A stretch of 64,000 bases of DNA from CAYVGO01 sp964450725 (GTDB taxonomy: Bacteria > Bacteroidota > Bacteroidia > Bacteroidales > UBA932), in contig CAYVGO010000004.1 in NCBI GenBank assembly GCA_964450725.1, positions 1-64,000 of the forward strand, read 5' to 3'. Position numbers and translations under genes: made by a program. Shown piece after piece: positions 45,370-54,639 of this stretch. The first letter of the stretch is position 1, and every line of letters starts with the position of its first letter. The notes beneath the pieces were generated by a model. The model had not been told where the DNA came from, made no database searches, and was given only the letters and a program-made list of their open reading frames with translations.

Positions 45370-45436
45370 TAAATCATAATATTGAAGGGAATATTTTGGC
45401 GATAATCGTCATACTACATAAAGCAGCGTTTTACAC

Positions 45437-46462
45437 ATGAAAAAAACAGATGAATATATCAACCTTTTAATCACAAAGTATCTTGAGAATACGGCAACGG
45501 AAAAAGATGTAGAGCAGTTACGGTTATGGATTGAAGAACGTGAAGAGAACAAAAAGTATTTTTTTGAAGTACGTGAAATATGGTTGAATAGTAATGTGGC
45601 TACACAGTACAATGACATTCATTTACCGCTTGAAGAAAAAAGAATGTGGCACAAAATCAGCCTTTTGTCCATAAAACCAAAAAGTATTTTATACTACTTT
45701 TATCGAGTAGCAGCCGTATTATTTTTACCATTACTTTGTATTGCCGGATATTTATTGTGGACACAAGAGAGTAAAAAAGCAACATTGACCTTACAAGAAA
45801 TTGTGGCACCGGCCGGTGGGCAGACAAAAATAGATTTACCGGATGGTAGTGAAGTGTGGTTAAATTCGGGTAGTAAACTCATGTTTGGAGTTCCCATGGA
45901 TAAGAGATCTGTCAAACTATCAGGAGAAGGTTACTTTAAAGTACAATCAGATTCTGACAATCCTTTTACTGTAGATGTTAAAGCTGCAAGAATTAAAGTT
46001 ACGGGCACGGAATTTAATGTAACAGCCTTTGAGAGTGATACCACAACATCTGTAACATTAGTCAAAGGGAAGGTAGATGTAAAGGTTAAAGGATACAAGA
46101 ATATAGCCCTTGGTGAAGGTGAACGGATAGAGATTTATGACACACAAATCAAACGACAAGCAAACAGTAATCTCTATAAGTGGTGTGCATGGAAAGATGG
46201 TGTTTTAGTGTTTAGGGACGACAGATTAGATTATGTTTTTCAGCGAATAGAACGGACTTATAATGTCAACATTATTATTCAAGATAAAGAAATTTCTTCT
46301 TATTTATATCGAGCAACTTTTAAGGACGAATCTTTAGAACAGATTTTAGCCTTACTCAAACTCAGTGCTCCCATCAATTACAAGTGGTTAGAGAGAACAA
46401 AAACCGACAACTTTTATGACAAGCAAACCATTGTGGTGATGAAAAAGGGGAGGGGGCAATGA
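45437..46462 (+). CDS. FecR-family anti-sigma factor
   Basis: 341 residues. A cytoplasmic N-terminal sigma-binding part (about 1-75) is followed by one membrane helix (about 83-105, FYRVAAVLFLPLLCIAGYLLW), then the periplasmic FecR domain (LPDGSEVWLNSGSKLMF) and a C-terminal domain that contacts the SusC STN domain (LDYVFQRIERTYNVNI). It relays the state of the transporter to the ECF sigma factor. It is followed by susC after a 177-base leader. Confidence 0.93.
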   Translation: MKKTDEYINLLITKYLENTATEKDVEQLRLWIEEREENKKYFFEVREIWLNSNVATQYNDIHLPLEEKRMWHKISLLSIKPKSILYYFYRVAAVLFLPLLCIAGYLLWTQESKKATLTLQEIVAPAGGQTKIDLPDGSEVWLNSGSKLMFGVPMDKRSVKLSGEGYFKVQSDSDNPFTVDVKAARIKVTGTEFNVTAFESDTTTSVTLVKGKVDVKVKGYKNIALGEGERIEIYDTQIKRQANSNLYKWCAWKDGVLVFRDDRLDYVFQRIERTYNVNIIIQDKEISSYLYRATFKDESLEQILALLKLSAPINYKWLERTKTDNFYDKQTIVVMKKGRGQ

Positions 46463-46608
46463 TAGACGGTGATTTTTAACCGTATTGCTATAATGTTGGG
46501 AAGTACTTTCAGTTTTTTATTAACCATTCTTTTTACGGATAGTCTATTCCGTTAACCGTCCATTTTCTTTTTTTACACTTTTATTGTGGTATTTCAAACC
46601 TAGTTCGT

Positions 46609-46642
46609 CATAGAAATATAAGTCATAAATTATATTTCTATG
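46609..46642 (+). promoter_or_regulatory. Hairpin that encloses the susC start codon
   Basis: CATAGAAATATA (46609-46620) pairs perfectly with TATATTTCTATG (46631-46642), and an added A-T pair leaves an 8-base loop. The final ATG of the 3' arm is the susC start codon at 46640-46642. In mRNA the start would be closed within a 13-bp A/U-rich stem. It may control translation or be a protein-binding palindrome. The 5' part of this leader (46463-46608) shows nothing else clear apart from a weak ACGGT/ACCGT hairpin near 46466-46483. Confidence 0.7.
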
Positions 46643-49600
46643 AACCTCAAAAAAATCATGTTAATCGGGTTCGTACTTTTGACCCAGATTACACTATTTG
46701 CACAAAAAATCGCATTAGATTTCAGCAATGTATCGCTTGAAGAGGTGATTAATGCTGTTGAGGCAAAAACCGATTTTAAATTTCTCTACAACAAACAGTT
46801 GGTAGATGTTTCCCGTAAGGTTTCCGTATCTGTTCAGGATAAAGAAATTAATGCAGTCCTCAATGATATATTGAAAGGTACAGGCATTAGTTACACTATT
46901 ATAGGAAAACAAATTGTTCTGTCAAAAACTGAAGAAAAAGAAAAATCTCAAATTCTTTCAGGAACGGTAACTGATAATAATGGCGAATTTTTGGTTGGGG
47001 TTTCTGTTATTGAAAAAGGTACTACACGCGGAGTGGTAACCGATGTTGACGGCAGTTTTAAAATCAATGTAAAACAGGGTACGATGTTAAAGTTCTCGTC
47101 TGTAGGTTACCAAACCATAGAACAAGAAGCCGTACCCAACATGACAATTACTTTACCCGATGATGCACAAAACATTGATGATGTAGTGGTCGTTGGTTAT
47201 GGAGTACAGAAAAAAATCAATTTGACGGGTGCCGTAACTACAATAGGTTCTGAAGCAATAGACTCTCGCCCGGTTACCGATGTTGCGCGTGCTCTACAAG
47301 GAGCCATTGCTGGAGTTAACTTTAGCAATGATAATGGTGGAGAGTTAGGCGAAAAAATGAGTTTAAACATACGGGGAGCAGGTTCTATTGGGCAGGGTTC
47401 TAACAGCGACCCTCTGGTATTGATAGACGGAGTAGAGGGAGATATGAATTCTTTAAACCCAAGCGATATTGAGAGTTTTACCGTATTGAAAGATGCTTCA
47501 GCAGCTTCAATTTATGGTTCCCGTGCTGCTTTTGGAGTAGTTTTAATTACCACAAAATCAGGAAGTGTAGGTCGAGTAAAAGTTTCTTTTAATAGTAATA
47601 TTCGATTATCTAATCCTATATCCGTACCTAAAATGGTTTCTTCGGTAGAATATGCGAATGCTTTAAATGATGCAGCGCGTGTTACTGATGGTACGACACG
47701 ATTTTCACAGTCCAATATCGACAAAATGATTAGTAACTTAGATAATCATTTACCGGGTATTGAGCCTTCTATCAATGACAACTCAATATGGCAAGTCAAT
47801 GCCCAACAATATGCCAATATCAATTATTATGACCTACATTTAAAAACGATAACACCTTCTTATGACAATACCTTGTCAGTTAGTGGTGGTATTGATAAAA
47901 AAGTGACTTATTATTTTTCTGCCGGTTATCTTTCACAAAATGGTATTTTTAAGTTTGCAGATGAAAATTTGAATAGACTTTCTCTCAATGGCAAAGTCGA
48001 TGCATGGTTTCACAAAAAAATAAAATTTTCTTATAACACTCGTTTTATTCGGGAAAATTATGATAAACCGGTAGCGCAAACTGCTCAATTTTATCATGCT
48101 TTATCACGTTCTGCACCTAATGTTGCTATTTATTACCCTTCAGGCACTTACTCTAATCTCTCTTGGGTACGACAATTACAAGAGGGAGGAAGATTTGTAC
48201 AACAAAAAGATTTTCTCTACAATCAAGGCAAGTTAGAAATAGAGCCTTTGAAAAATTGGAAAATTTATGCGGAACTTAATAGCAGAATTGAAACACCTCA
48301 GGAAAGCAAACAAATCAAAAAATTCTATGATGAAACACCCTTAGGAACACTAGTTCCGGCAGAGGTAATAGGAAGTAGTACCAGTTGGAGGGTAGAACCT
48401 AATGGAACTTTTAATGCTAATGTTACAACAATCAATGGAAAATCTAATAATTACTATGAGATTGCCAAATCAAAAAACTTATATCTGTCCTCCAATCTTT
48501 ATACCAATTATGAACTAAACCTTGCCAATGCACACCATTTCTTATTTTTGGTGGGTATGCAAACTGAATATTACAGTGCTTCTTTAATTCGTAGCGCAGC
48601 AGATAATATTTTAAGCGATGATACTCCATTTTTACCCAATCTTTCCAATACAACAGACAATCGGATTTTAATAGCAGAGCGTAAAGGTGAATGGTCTAAC
48701 TTGGGGATTTTTGGAAGAATCAATTATGATTACAAAGAACGCTACTTGTTAGAAATAAATTTGAGAGTTGATGGAGCATCGCGTTTTCCTCCGAACAAAC
48801 GTTGGGGAATATTTCCGGCATTCTCTTTAGGTTGGAATATTGCCAAGGAAGATTTTTGGGAACCTTTTGCAAAAACAGCAAACTTACTTAAAATAAGGGC
48901 TTCTTATGGATTGTTAGGGAATCAAAATACAACATCGTTCTATCCCTATTTTCAAAGTATGACCAACTCTTCCGGTCAATACCTCATTAATAATACTATT
49001 GTTACCACTCTATCATCACCTTTACCTGTTTCTGAAAATATCACATGGGAAAAAGTTGAAAATTATAGTATCGGAATTGATTGGGGACTCTTCCAAAACA
49101 AACTTACAGGTTCTGTAGATTATTATCAGCGACGTACGTATGACATGATAGGACCGGCTAATTTATTGCCGGCAGTCTACGGCGTAGATTTTGTCAATTA
49201 TCCAAAAATTAATAACACTGAAATGGTGACCAATGGATGGGAAGTTGAAGTTACTTGGAAAGACGTCATTGGAAAAGAATTTAATTATAGTGTATCGGCA
49301 GTAGTTAGCGACTACTTATCAAAAATCACCAAATATAATAATCCTGAAAAGATATTATTTATTGACGGAAAGCCTCAATTTTATGATGGAAAAATTTTGG
49401 GTGAAATTTGGGGATTTGAGACTTTAGGTATTGCTCAAACCGATAAACAAATGAATGAACACATCGCACGGTACGACCAATCTGCATTAGGTTCAAACTG
49501 GGCTGCCGGAGATATTATGTATGCCAATTTAGATGACAATCCTAAAATTACACAATCAGGTGCTACGGCAGATAATCCTCAGGACCTCAAAGTGATTGGT

Positions 49601-50128
49601 AATAGTACTCCCCGCTATGCTTTTGGAATCAGATTAGGAATGTCTTGGAGGTGGTTAGACTTTAGTGCTTTTATACAAGGTATTGGCAAAAGAGATCTTT
49701 ATGGTTATGGTAATGTTTTCTTTGGAGTTGAAGCTCCTTACAGGAGTACTTTTTGGAAAGAACATTTAGACTATTGGCGGCCGAATGGAGACCCGAATGG
49801 AAGTAATACAGATGCCTATTATGCACGTCCTCGATTTGGAGGTATTGGTGCAAATCCCAATCAATATACACAAACCCGATTCTTACAAAATGCAGCTTAT
49901 GTAAGATTAAAGAACTTACAATTAGGTTATACCTTACCGAGCGATATTAGTCAAAAAGTATGGATAAATAAATTAAGGATTTATCTATCGGTAGATAACC
50001 TGTTAACTTTTACCAAATTACGAATTGTAGATCCGGAGGCTGTCGCTATTGATACCAACTTTGAGGGTTCCGGAAAGGTTTCGCCAATGAGTCGTACTTT
50101 TTCTTTCGGTTTAAATCTGACTTTTTAA
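46640..50128 (+). CDS. SusC/RagA TonB-dependent transporter with STN signalling domain
   Basis: 1162 residues with a signal peptide (to about 22, ITLFA). An STN domain (about 25-95) follows, then a carboxypeptidase regulatory-like domain (about 108-190), a TonB plug (VVVVGYGVQKKINLTGAVTT, LIDGVEGDMNSLNPSDIESF) and a 22-strand barrel ending in SFGLNLTF. SusC imports oligosaccharides with its SusD lid; the STN domain marks it as a sensor that signals through FecR and the ECF sigma. It is 94 bases upstream of the chosen susD start. Confidence 0.96.
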   Translation: MNLKKIMLIGFVLLTQITLFAQKIALDFSNVSLEEVINAVEAKTDFKFLYNKQLVDVSRKVSVSVQDKEINAVLNDILKGTGISYTIIGKQIVLSKTEEKEKSQILSGTVTDNNGEFLVGVSVIEKGTTRGVVTDVDGSFKINVKQGTMLKFSSVGYQTIEQEAVPNMTITLPDDAQNIDDVVVVGYGVQKKINLTGAVTTIGSEAIDSRPVTDVARALQGAIAGVNFSNDNGGELGEKMSLNIRGAGSIGQGSNSDPLVLIDGVEGDMNSLNPSDIESFTVLKDASAASIYGSRAAFGVVLITTKSGSVGRVKVSFNSNIRLSNPISVPKMVSSVEYANALNDAARVTDGTTRFSQSNIDKMISNLDNHLPGIEPSINDNSIWQVNAQQYANINYYDLHLKTITPSYDNTLSVSGGIDKKVTYYFSAGYLSQNGIFKFADENLNRLSLNGKVDAWFHKKIKFSYNTRFIRENYDKPVAQTAQFYHALSRSAPNVAIYYPSGTYSNLSWVRQLQEGGRFVQQKDFLYNQGKLEIEPLKNWKIYAELNSRIETPQESKQIKKFYDETPLGTLVPAEVIGSSTSWRVEPNGTFNANVTTINGKSNNYYEIAKSKNLYLSSNLYTNYELNLANAHHFLFLVGMQTEYYSASLIRSAADNILSDDTPFLPNLSNTTDNRILIAERKGEWSNLGIFGRINYDYKERYLLEINLRVDGASRFPPNKRWGIFPAFSLGWNIAKEDFWEPFAKTANLLKIRASYGLLGNQNTTSFYPYFQSMTNSSGQYLINNTIVTTLSSPLPVSENITWEKVENYSIGIDWGLFQNKLTGSVDYYQRRTYDMIGPANLLPAVYGVDFVNYPKINNTEMVTNGWEVEVTWKDVIGKEFNYSVSAVVSDYLSKITKYNNPEKILFIDGKPQFYDGKILGEIWGFETLGIAQTDKQMNEHIARYDQSALGSNWAAGDIMYANLDDNPKITQSGATADNPQDLKVIGNSTPRYAFGIRLGMSWRWLDFSAFIQGIGKRDLYGYGNVFFGVEAPYRSTFWKEHLDYWRPNGDPNGSNTDAYYARPRFGGIGANPNQYTQTRFLQNAAYVRLKNLQLGYTLPSDISQKVWINKLRIYLSVDNLLTFTKLRIVDPEAVAIDTNFEGSGKVSPMSRTFSFGLNLTF

Positions 50129-50222
50129 TTTATATTCTTTTGAAATGAGTATGTGTTATCCAGAGTTTACTCAAAAAATGGTACTACTTACGAAGTTTCA
50201 GAAGTACTTAATTTATATACGT

Positions 50223-52124
50223 ATGAAATGTAATTTAATTGTCTTTCAATATCTTTTATTGTTGTTTCCGGCTCTATCTGTAAGTTGTAGTGATTTTTTA
50301 GATAGAAGCCCACAAGATTTTACAACAGATAAAGATTTTTTCCGTACAGAAACGGATTTAAGAAATTTTGCCAATGGATTTTATACTCTTTTCCCATCTA
50401 ATACAACCTTTACGAGTACATTGCTTGTACAAGCAGACAATGACAGCGACAATCAATGCGGAATGAGTCCAAATCCGAATTTTGTGGCAGGACAACGTAA
50501 TGTAACTACATCTGATCCTACTTGGGAGTTTGTAAAAATCAGAGACTGTAACTATTTTTTCAACATTGTTAACTCTCGTCTTGCTAATGGAGAGTTGTCA
50601 GATAAAGGACTTACCAAGCACTATATTGGAGAAGTTTATTTTTTCAGAGCTTATCTCTACTTTCAAAAAATAAAATTATTTGGAGATTTACCGATTATTA
50701 CAACACAATTACCTGATGACAAAGAATTACTGATTCAAGCCTCAAAACGGGTACCACACAATGAAGTTGTACGATTTATTCTCCAAGATTTAGACAGTGC
50801 AATATTATTAATGTCCAATAATCCTACCGCAGTACCAGACAGGGTACATAGCGATGTAGCAGAGTTTTTGAAGTCGCGAGTTGCACTGTATGAGGCTACT
50901 TTTTTAAAATATCATGCTAATACGGCTTTTGTTGCTAACGGTATAAACTGGCCGGGAAAAGAACACTATCCAAATTATCAATTTCCTGCAGGTTCTTTAG
51001 AAAATGAGTATAATTATTTTTTTGATATTGCTATTGAAAGTGCAGAAAAAATTGCGGACAAATATCCATTATACAATAATTATCAACAAATTTTTAATTC
51101 AACGGATATTAATTCTATCCAAGAAATTCTATTAGCCAAAAAATACGGCACTACAATTACCCACGCAGCAACCTATTTTTTGCGAGGGGGAGATGGCGGA
51201 ACTGGATTGACACGTAATTTTATAGAATCTGTATTAGACAAAAATGGACTACCCACTTATAAAGATCCAAACTATCAATATCGTGATACCAGTATCAAAA
51301 AAATGATAGAGCCCAAAGATAACAGATTATTTGTGTCGTGTCAAATTCCTTCAGTAACCATAAAATATTACAGAAAAACAGATAACACTCCTCAATATTC
51401 TTCGTTACCTCGCCTCAACATTAGAACCAATGAAGGATCAAGCACCGGTTATTCTTTATATAAATACGCATCCTTGATAGAAGATGAAGGAAGGACAACC
51501 TCCTCCGGAACAACTGCTTGTCCTATTTTTCGCTCGGCAGAAGCATATCTCAATTACTTGGAGGCTTATTATGAACGAAATGGAAACTTGGGTGGAAAAT
51601 GTGATGATTATTGGCGCAAATTAAGAGGACGAGCAGGCGTAGATGAAGACTATCAGAATACGATTGATAATACTGAAATGGATAAGGAAGTAGATTTTGC
51701 AAGATATTCTAAAACAGTTCTTATTGATAAAACACTCTATAATATTCGTCGCGAAAGAAGAATTGAATTTATTGCCGAAGGGATGCGACTTTCAGACTTA
51801 AAACGGTGGAGAGCTTTGGATATGATGCAAAATTATATTGTAGAAGGTGTAAATGTTTACGATAAACTTTATTCTCAATATCCGGAGGAGACATTTGAAG
51901 TAGGCAGTAATATGTCTTCAGGTGCAGATAGTAAATATTATAGACCCTATCGATTGATTACTACCAATTTCGCTTATAACGGATATACTTTTCACCCTGC
52001 CCACTATTGGTCTCCCATACCATTAGAACAGATTTTCTTAACAAAACAAAACGGAAAATCCACTATTTACCAAAATCCGGGGTGGTCTGCCGAACAAACA
52101 TCACCACCTTTTGACTTTGACTAA
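50223..52124 (+). CDS. SusD/RagB glycan-binding lipoprotein
   Basis: 633 residues from the ATG at 50223. This start gives a lipoprotein signal with Cys22 (LSVSCSDFLDRSP), while the longer frame from 50145 adds 26 residues that ruin it. SusD features: LDRSPQDF near the N-terminus, the TPR-like helices (GEVYFFRAYLYFQKIKLFGD), and the C-terminal RRERRIEFIAEGMRLSDLKR. It binds glycan at the cell surface as the lid of SusC. Confidence 0.95.
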   Translation: MKCNLIVFQYLLLLFPALSVSCSDFLDRSPQDFTTDKDFFRTETDLRNFANGFYTLFPSNTTFTSTLLVQADNDSDNQCGMSPNPNFVAGQRNVTTSDPTWEFVKIRDCNYFFNIVNSRLANGELSDKGLTKHYIGEVYFFRAYLYFQKIKLFGDLPIITTQLPDDKELLIQASKRVPHNEVVRFILQDLDSAILLMSNNPTAVPDRVHSDVAEFLKSRVALYEATFLKYHANTAFVANGINWPGKEHYPNYQFPAGSLENEYNYFFDIAIESAEKIADKYPLYNNYQQIFNSTDINSIQEILLAKKYGTTITHAATYFLRGGDGGTGLTRNFIESVLDKNGLPTYKDPNYQYRDTSIKKMIEPKDNRLFVSCQIPSVTIKYYRKTDNTPQYSSLPRLNIRTNEGSSTGYSLYKYASLIEDEGRTTSSGTTACPIFRSAEAYLNYLEAYYERNGNLGGKCDDYWRKLRGRAGVDEDYQNTIDNTEMDKEVDFARYSKTVLIDKTLYNIRRERRIEFIAEGMRLSDLKRWRALDMMQNYIVEGVNVYDKLYSQYPEETFEVGSNMSSGADSKYYRPYRLITTNFAYNGYTFHPAHYWSPIPLEQIFLTKQNGKSTIYQNPGWSAEQTSPPFDFD

Positions 52125-52223
52125 GTGTCATTGCTGATGTCCTCTAATTAGTTGCTGAAATCGTATAACCTATCATTTTGTATTTAACTTATTAATATAT
52201 AGTTTCACTAATTTTTAATTATT

Positions 52224-54518
52224 ATGAAAAAGTTGATTTATTTTCTCACAGTTTTGACTGTTTTATTTTCTCAAATTACAAGTTGTAAAGAGAACAAAAA
52301 GAATGATGAAGAACAAATACCAACATTGAGTGTAGTGGTGAAAAACGGAGAGCAAGAACTCACCAATACCGCCACACTCAACAACTTTTCAGCAACATTG
52401 AAAGCCGTTATTACAACAACTTATCAATGGAATGTTTCGACCGATAAATCAGATATGGTCATTTTTTCTAAAAATACCGGTACAGGAGATGGCGAAATTG
52501 ATATTAGTATCACGCCAAACAACGGAACCGTAGACCGGAGTGCAAAAGTAACTTTTAAAGTAGCAGGGGCAGAGGATGTAGTATTCACCATCAATCAAAG
52601 TTACAACAACAGCATGTTAGGAGTTGATCCAAAAGCGTTGGAGTTTACATATAATGACGCTCCAAAAACCATTACGTTGACTACAAATATGGATTGGGAA
52701 ACTACGATTGCTGAAACGGATCATTGGATTACCATTGACAAAACGTCGTCAACCGATAAAACAAATGCAACACTATCAATCTCTGTAGAGCAAAACGACT
52801 GTGGAGACAGAGAGGGTAAAATTATTTTTAAAGGGAATTTAAATGGCAATCTACGTACCGACACTTTGACCGTAGTTCAAAAAAGTGGAGCAATGATTAC
52901 AATTGACCCCGATACATTAGAAATGGGATTAGAGGGAGAAGCAAAATCTATCACACTCAATACCAATTTAGATTGGACGGCTACAATTGCCGAAACGGAT
53001 AACTGGATTATTCTTGACAAAAATTCAGGTGGTAAAGAGTCGGCAACGATTAGTGTTACAGTGGCTGAAAACATAGGTGCAAAGCGTGAAGGAAAAGTTA
53101 TATTTACAGGAACTTCCGGTACTTGCTTATCAAAAGAGGTAACTTTGACAGTAACACAATTGGGTGGAGATATTTTTGACATTACAGGGATTGACAATAC
53201 AAAACCAATAGCATTTAGAGGTGTCAGGGACTCCATAATAATTTCCATAACTTCTAATATGGATTGGTCTGTAACAAAGCCCGACTGGATTACCGTAACT
53301 CCTGATGCCGGAGTAAATGCCCCCGTATCTACAACATCTGTCAAAATTGTCGCGGCTTATAACGGGACAAGTGCTAACCGTAATGGAAAAATTATTTTTA
53401 CTGCAACCAAAGGTCTGACAACAGTTAGCAAAACTTTCGACGTTAATCAAATTGACCCGGTCAACGATGAAGCCAGTTTATACCCCAATGGAACTGCTAT
53501 TCCACTTTCGTACGAAATGGAACATCCCTCGCAAAAAGGATGGAAATTTTATACAGCACATGAGTTTAATGTGGGAAATTGGGTTGGGGGTACTAGTTTT
53601 TTTCCTACGGGTTTTTGGGCTCATAGCACCAAGCCTGTGCAAAACAAGCAGGCTATCTCACTTACATACCAAGATCCGATATCTGGGAATTATTGTGCCA
53701 CTAATACCAGTGACGGTATATTAGAATTGAAATGTTTAAATGCCTCAAGGACAGGAGGAGTTAATACTACGGTAACATTTACAGATGCAGAGGAAGATCC
53801 GAATGCAAAGTTTGATGGTATTGCAGGAAAAAGGGAGTGGGTTTCTCCTGCATATTATTCTCATAGACAAGGACAACCACAAAAGTGGTGCAATTTTACG
53901 GAAAATATGCGTATAGAAATTCGGTTTAAAAGCACGAACTCTAAAGGTTTTAATGATGCTTTGTGGCTCATGAGTCAAACCAATAATAATAGCCCGGTAG
54001 GAACAAATTATTCCTGGCCAAAATGTGGAGAAATAGATATTCTGGAGTTGCCAAGAGCAACAAATAACGCGCGAAGGGCGCATCAAACACTCCATTCAGA
54101 AAATTTCAGTAGTGTTAACGGGAAAGCAGTGACCCAAGCCACAGACCTTGATGATGCTTCTAAATGGCATATTTATTGGATAGAAATTTTACCGAATAAA
54201 ATTCGATTTGGCATCAATGGAAAAGTAACTAAAGAACATACTAAAACCGGTCCTTATACAGGAAACGATTGGCCTTGGAGCAAAGATTTTAGTGGAACTG
54301 GATTTTATTTTATTGTTACTTCTTCTCCAGATGGTTATGGTTCAGGAGTACCGGCACCTTGGAGTTCTTCAGCCAACCCAAGTACTTATGATAATAACAA
54401 CCCTCATACACTTTATATAGATTGGATTAGGGTTTATACCAATAGTACATTTGTTCCTACTGATGCCGGTAATTCTGCAGATGTCGGTACTGGTGCTAAT
54501 AATAAAAAGTTCTGGTAA
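52224..54518 (+). CDS. BACON-GH16 surface lipoprotein, endo-beta-glucanase type
   Basis: 764 residues. Lipoprotein signal with Cys21 (QITSC). Residues about 34-415 hold four BACON-type domains (repeated pattern NxDWxxTIAETDxWI, REGKIIF). The C-terminal part (about 430-745) is a GH16 catalytic domain with the E-x-D-x-x-E motif at Glu603-Ile-Asp605-Ile-Leu-Glu608 and a final LYIDWIRVYT strand. GH16 enzymes cut beta-1,3/1,4-linked glucans or galactans; laminarin-type glucan is plausible but not shown. It is the last gene of the locus and is followed by a strong terminator. Confidence 0.9.
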   Translation: MKKLIYFLTVLTVLFSQITSCKENKKNDEEQIPTLSVVVKNGEQELTNTATLNNFSATLKAVITTTYQWNVSTDKSDMVIFSKNTGTGDGEIDISITPNNGTVDRSAKVTFKVAGAEDVVFTINQSYNNSMLGVDPKALEFTYNDAPKTITLTTNMDWETTIAETDHWITIDKTSSTDKTNATLSISVEQNDCGDREGKIIFKGNLNGNLRTDTLTVVQKSGAMITIDPDTLEMGLEGEAKSITLNTNLDWTATIAETDNWIILDKNSGGKESATISVTVAENIGAKREGKVIFTGTSGTCLSKEVTLTVTQLGGDIFDITGIDNTKPIAFRGVRDSIIISITSNMDWSVTKPDWITVTPDAGVNAPVSTTSVKIVAAYNGTSANRNGKIIFTATKGLTTVSKTFDVNQIDPVNDEASLYPNGTAIPLSYEMEHPSQKGWKFYTAHEFNVGNWVGGTSFFPTGFWAHSTKPVQNKQAISLTYQDPISGNYCATNTSDGILELKCLNASRTGGVNTTVTFTDAEEDPNAKFDGIAGKREWVSPAYYSHRQGQPQKWCNFTENMRIEIRFKSTNSKGFNDALWLMSQTNNNSPVGTNYSWPKCGEIDILELPRATNNARRAHQTLHSENFSSVNGKAVTQATDLDDASKWHIYWIEILPNKIRFGINGKVTKEHTKTGPYTGNDWPWSKDFSGTGFYFIVTSSPDGYGSGVPAPWSSSANPSTYDNNNPHTLYIDWIRVYTNSTFVPTDAGNSADVGTGANNKKFW

Positions 54519-54536
54519 TTCACTGTGTTCAATTCC

Positions 54537-54579
54537 CCAAAAACACGGCTGCTATTCTAAATGGCGACCGTGTTTTTGG
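54537..54579. terminator. Terminator of the polysaccharide locus
   Basis: CCAAAAACACGG (54537-54548) pairs exactly with CCGTGTTTTTGG (54568-54579). It could also serve the convergent DUF4143 gene. Confidence 0.88.
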
Positions 54580-54639
54580 TAATAAATATACTTTTGTCGA
54601 GTATATTCGATAAAACGCCAATATCGACAATCAAGTATT

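Noticed and set aside
53452..53724. 90-codon frame inside the GH16 gene
   Set aside because: It is a shadow in another frame; the BACON-GH16 frame is clearly coding.
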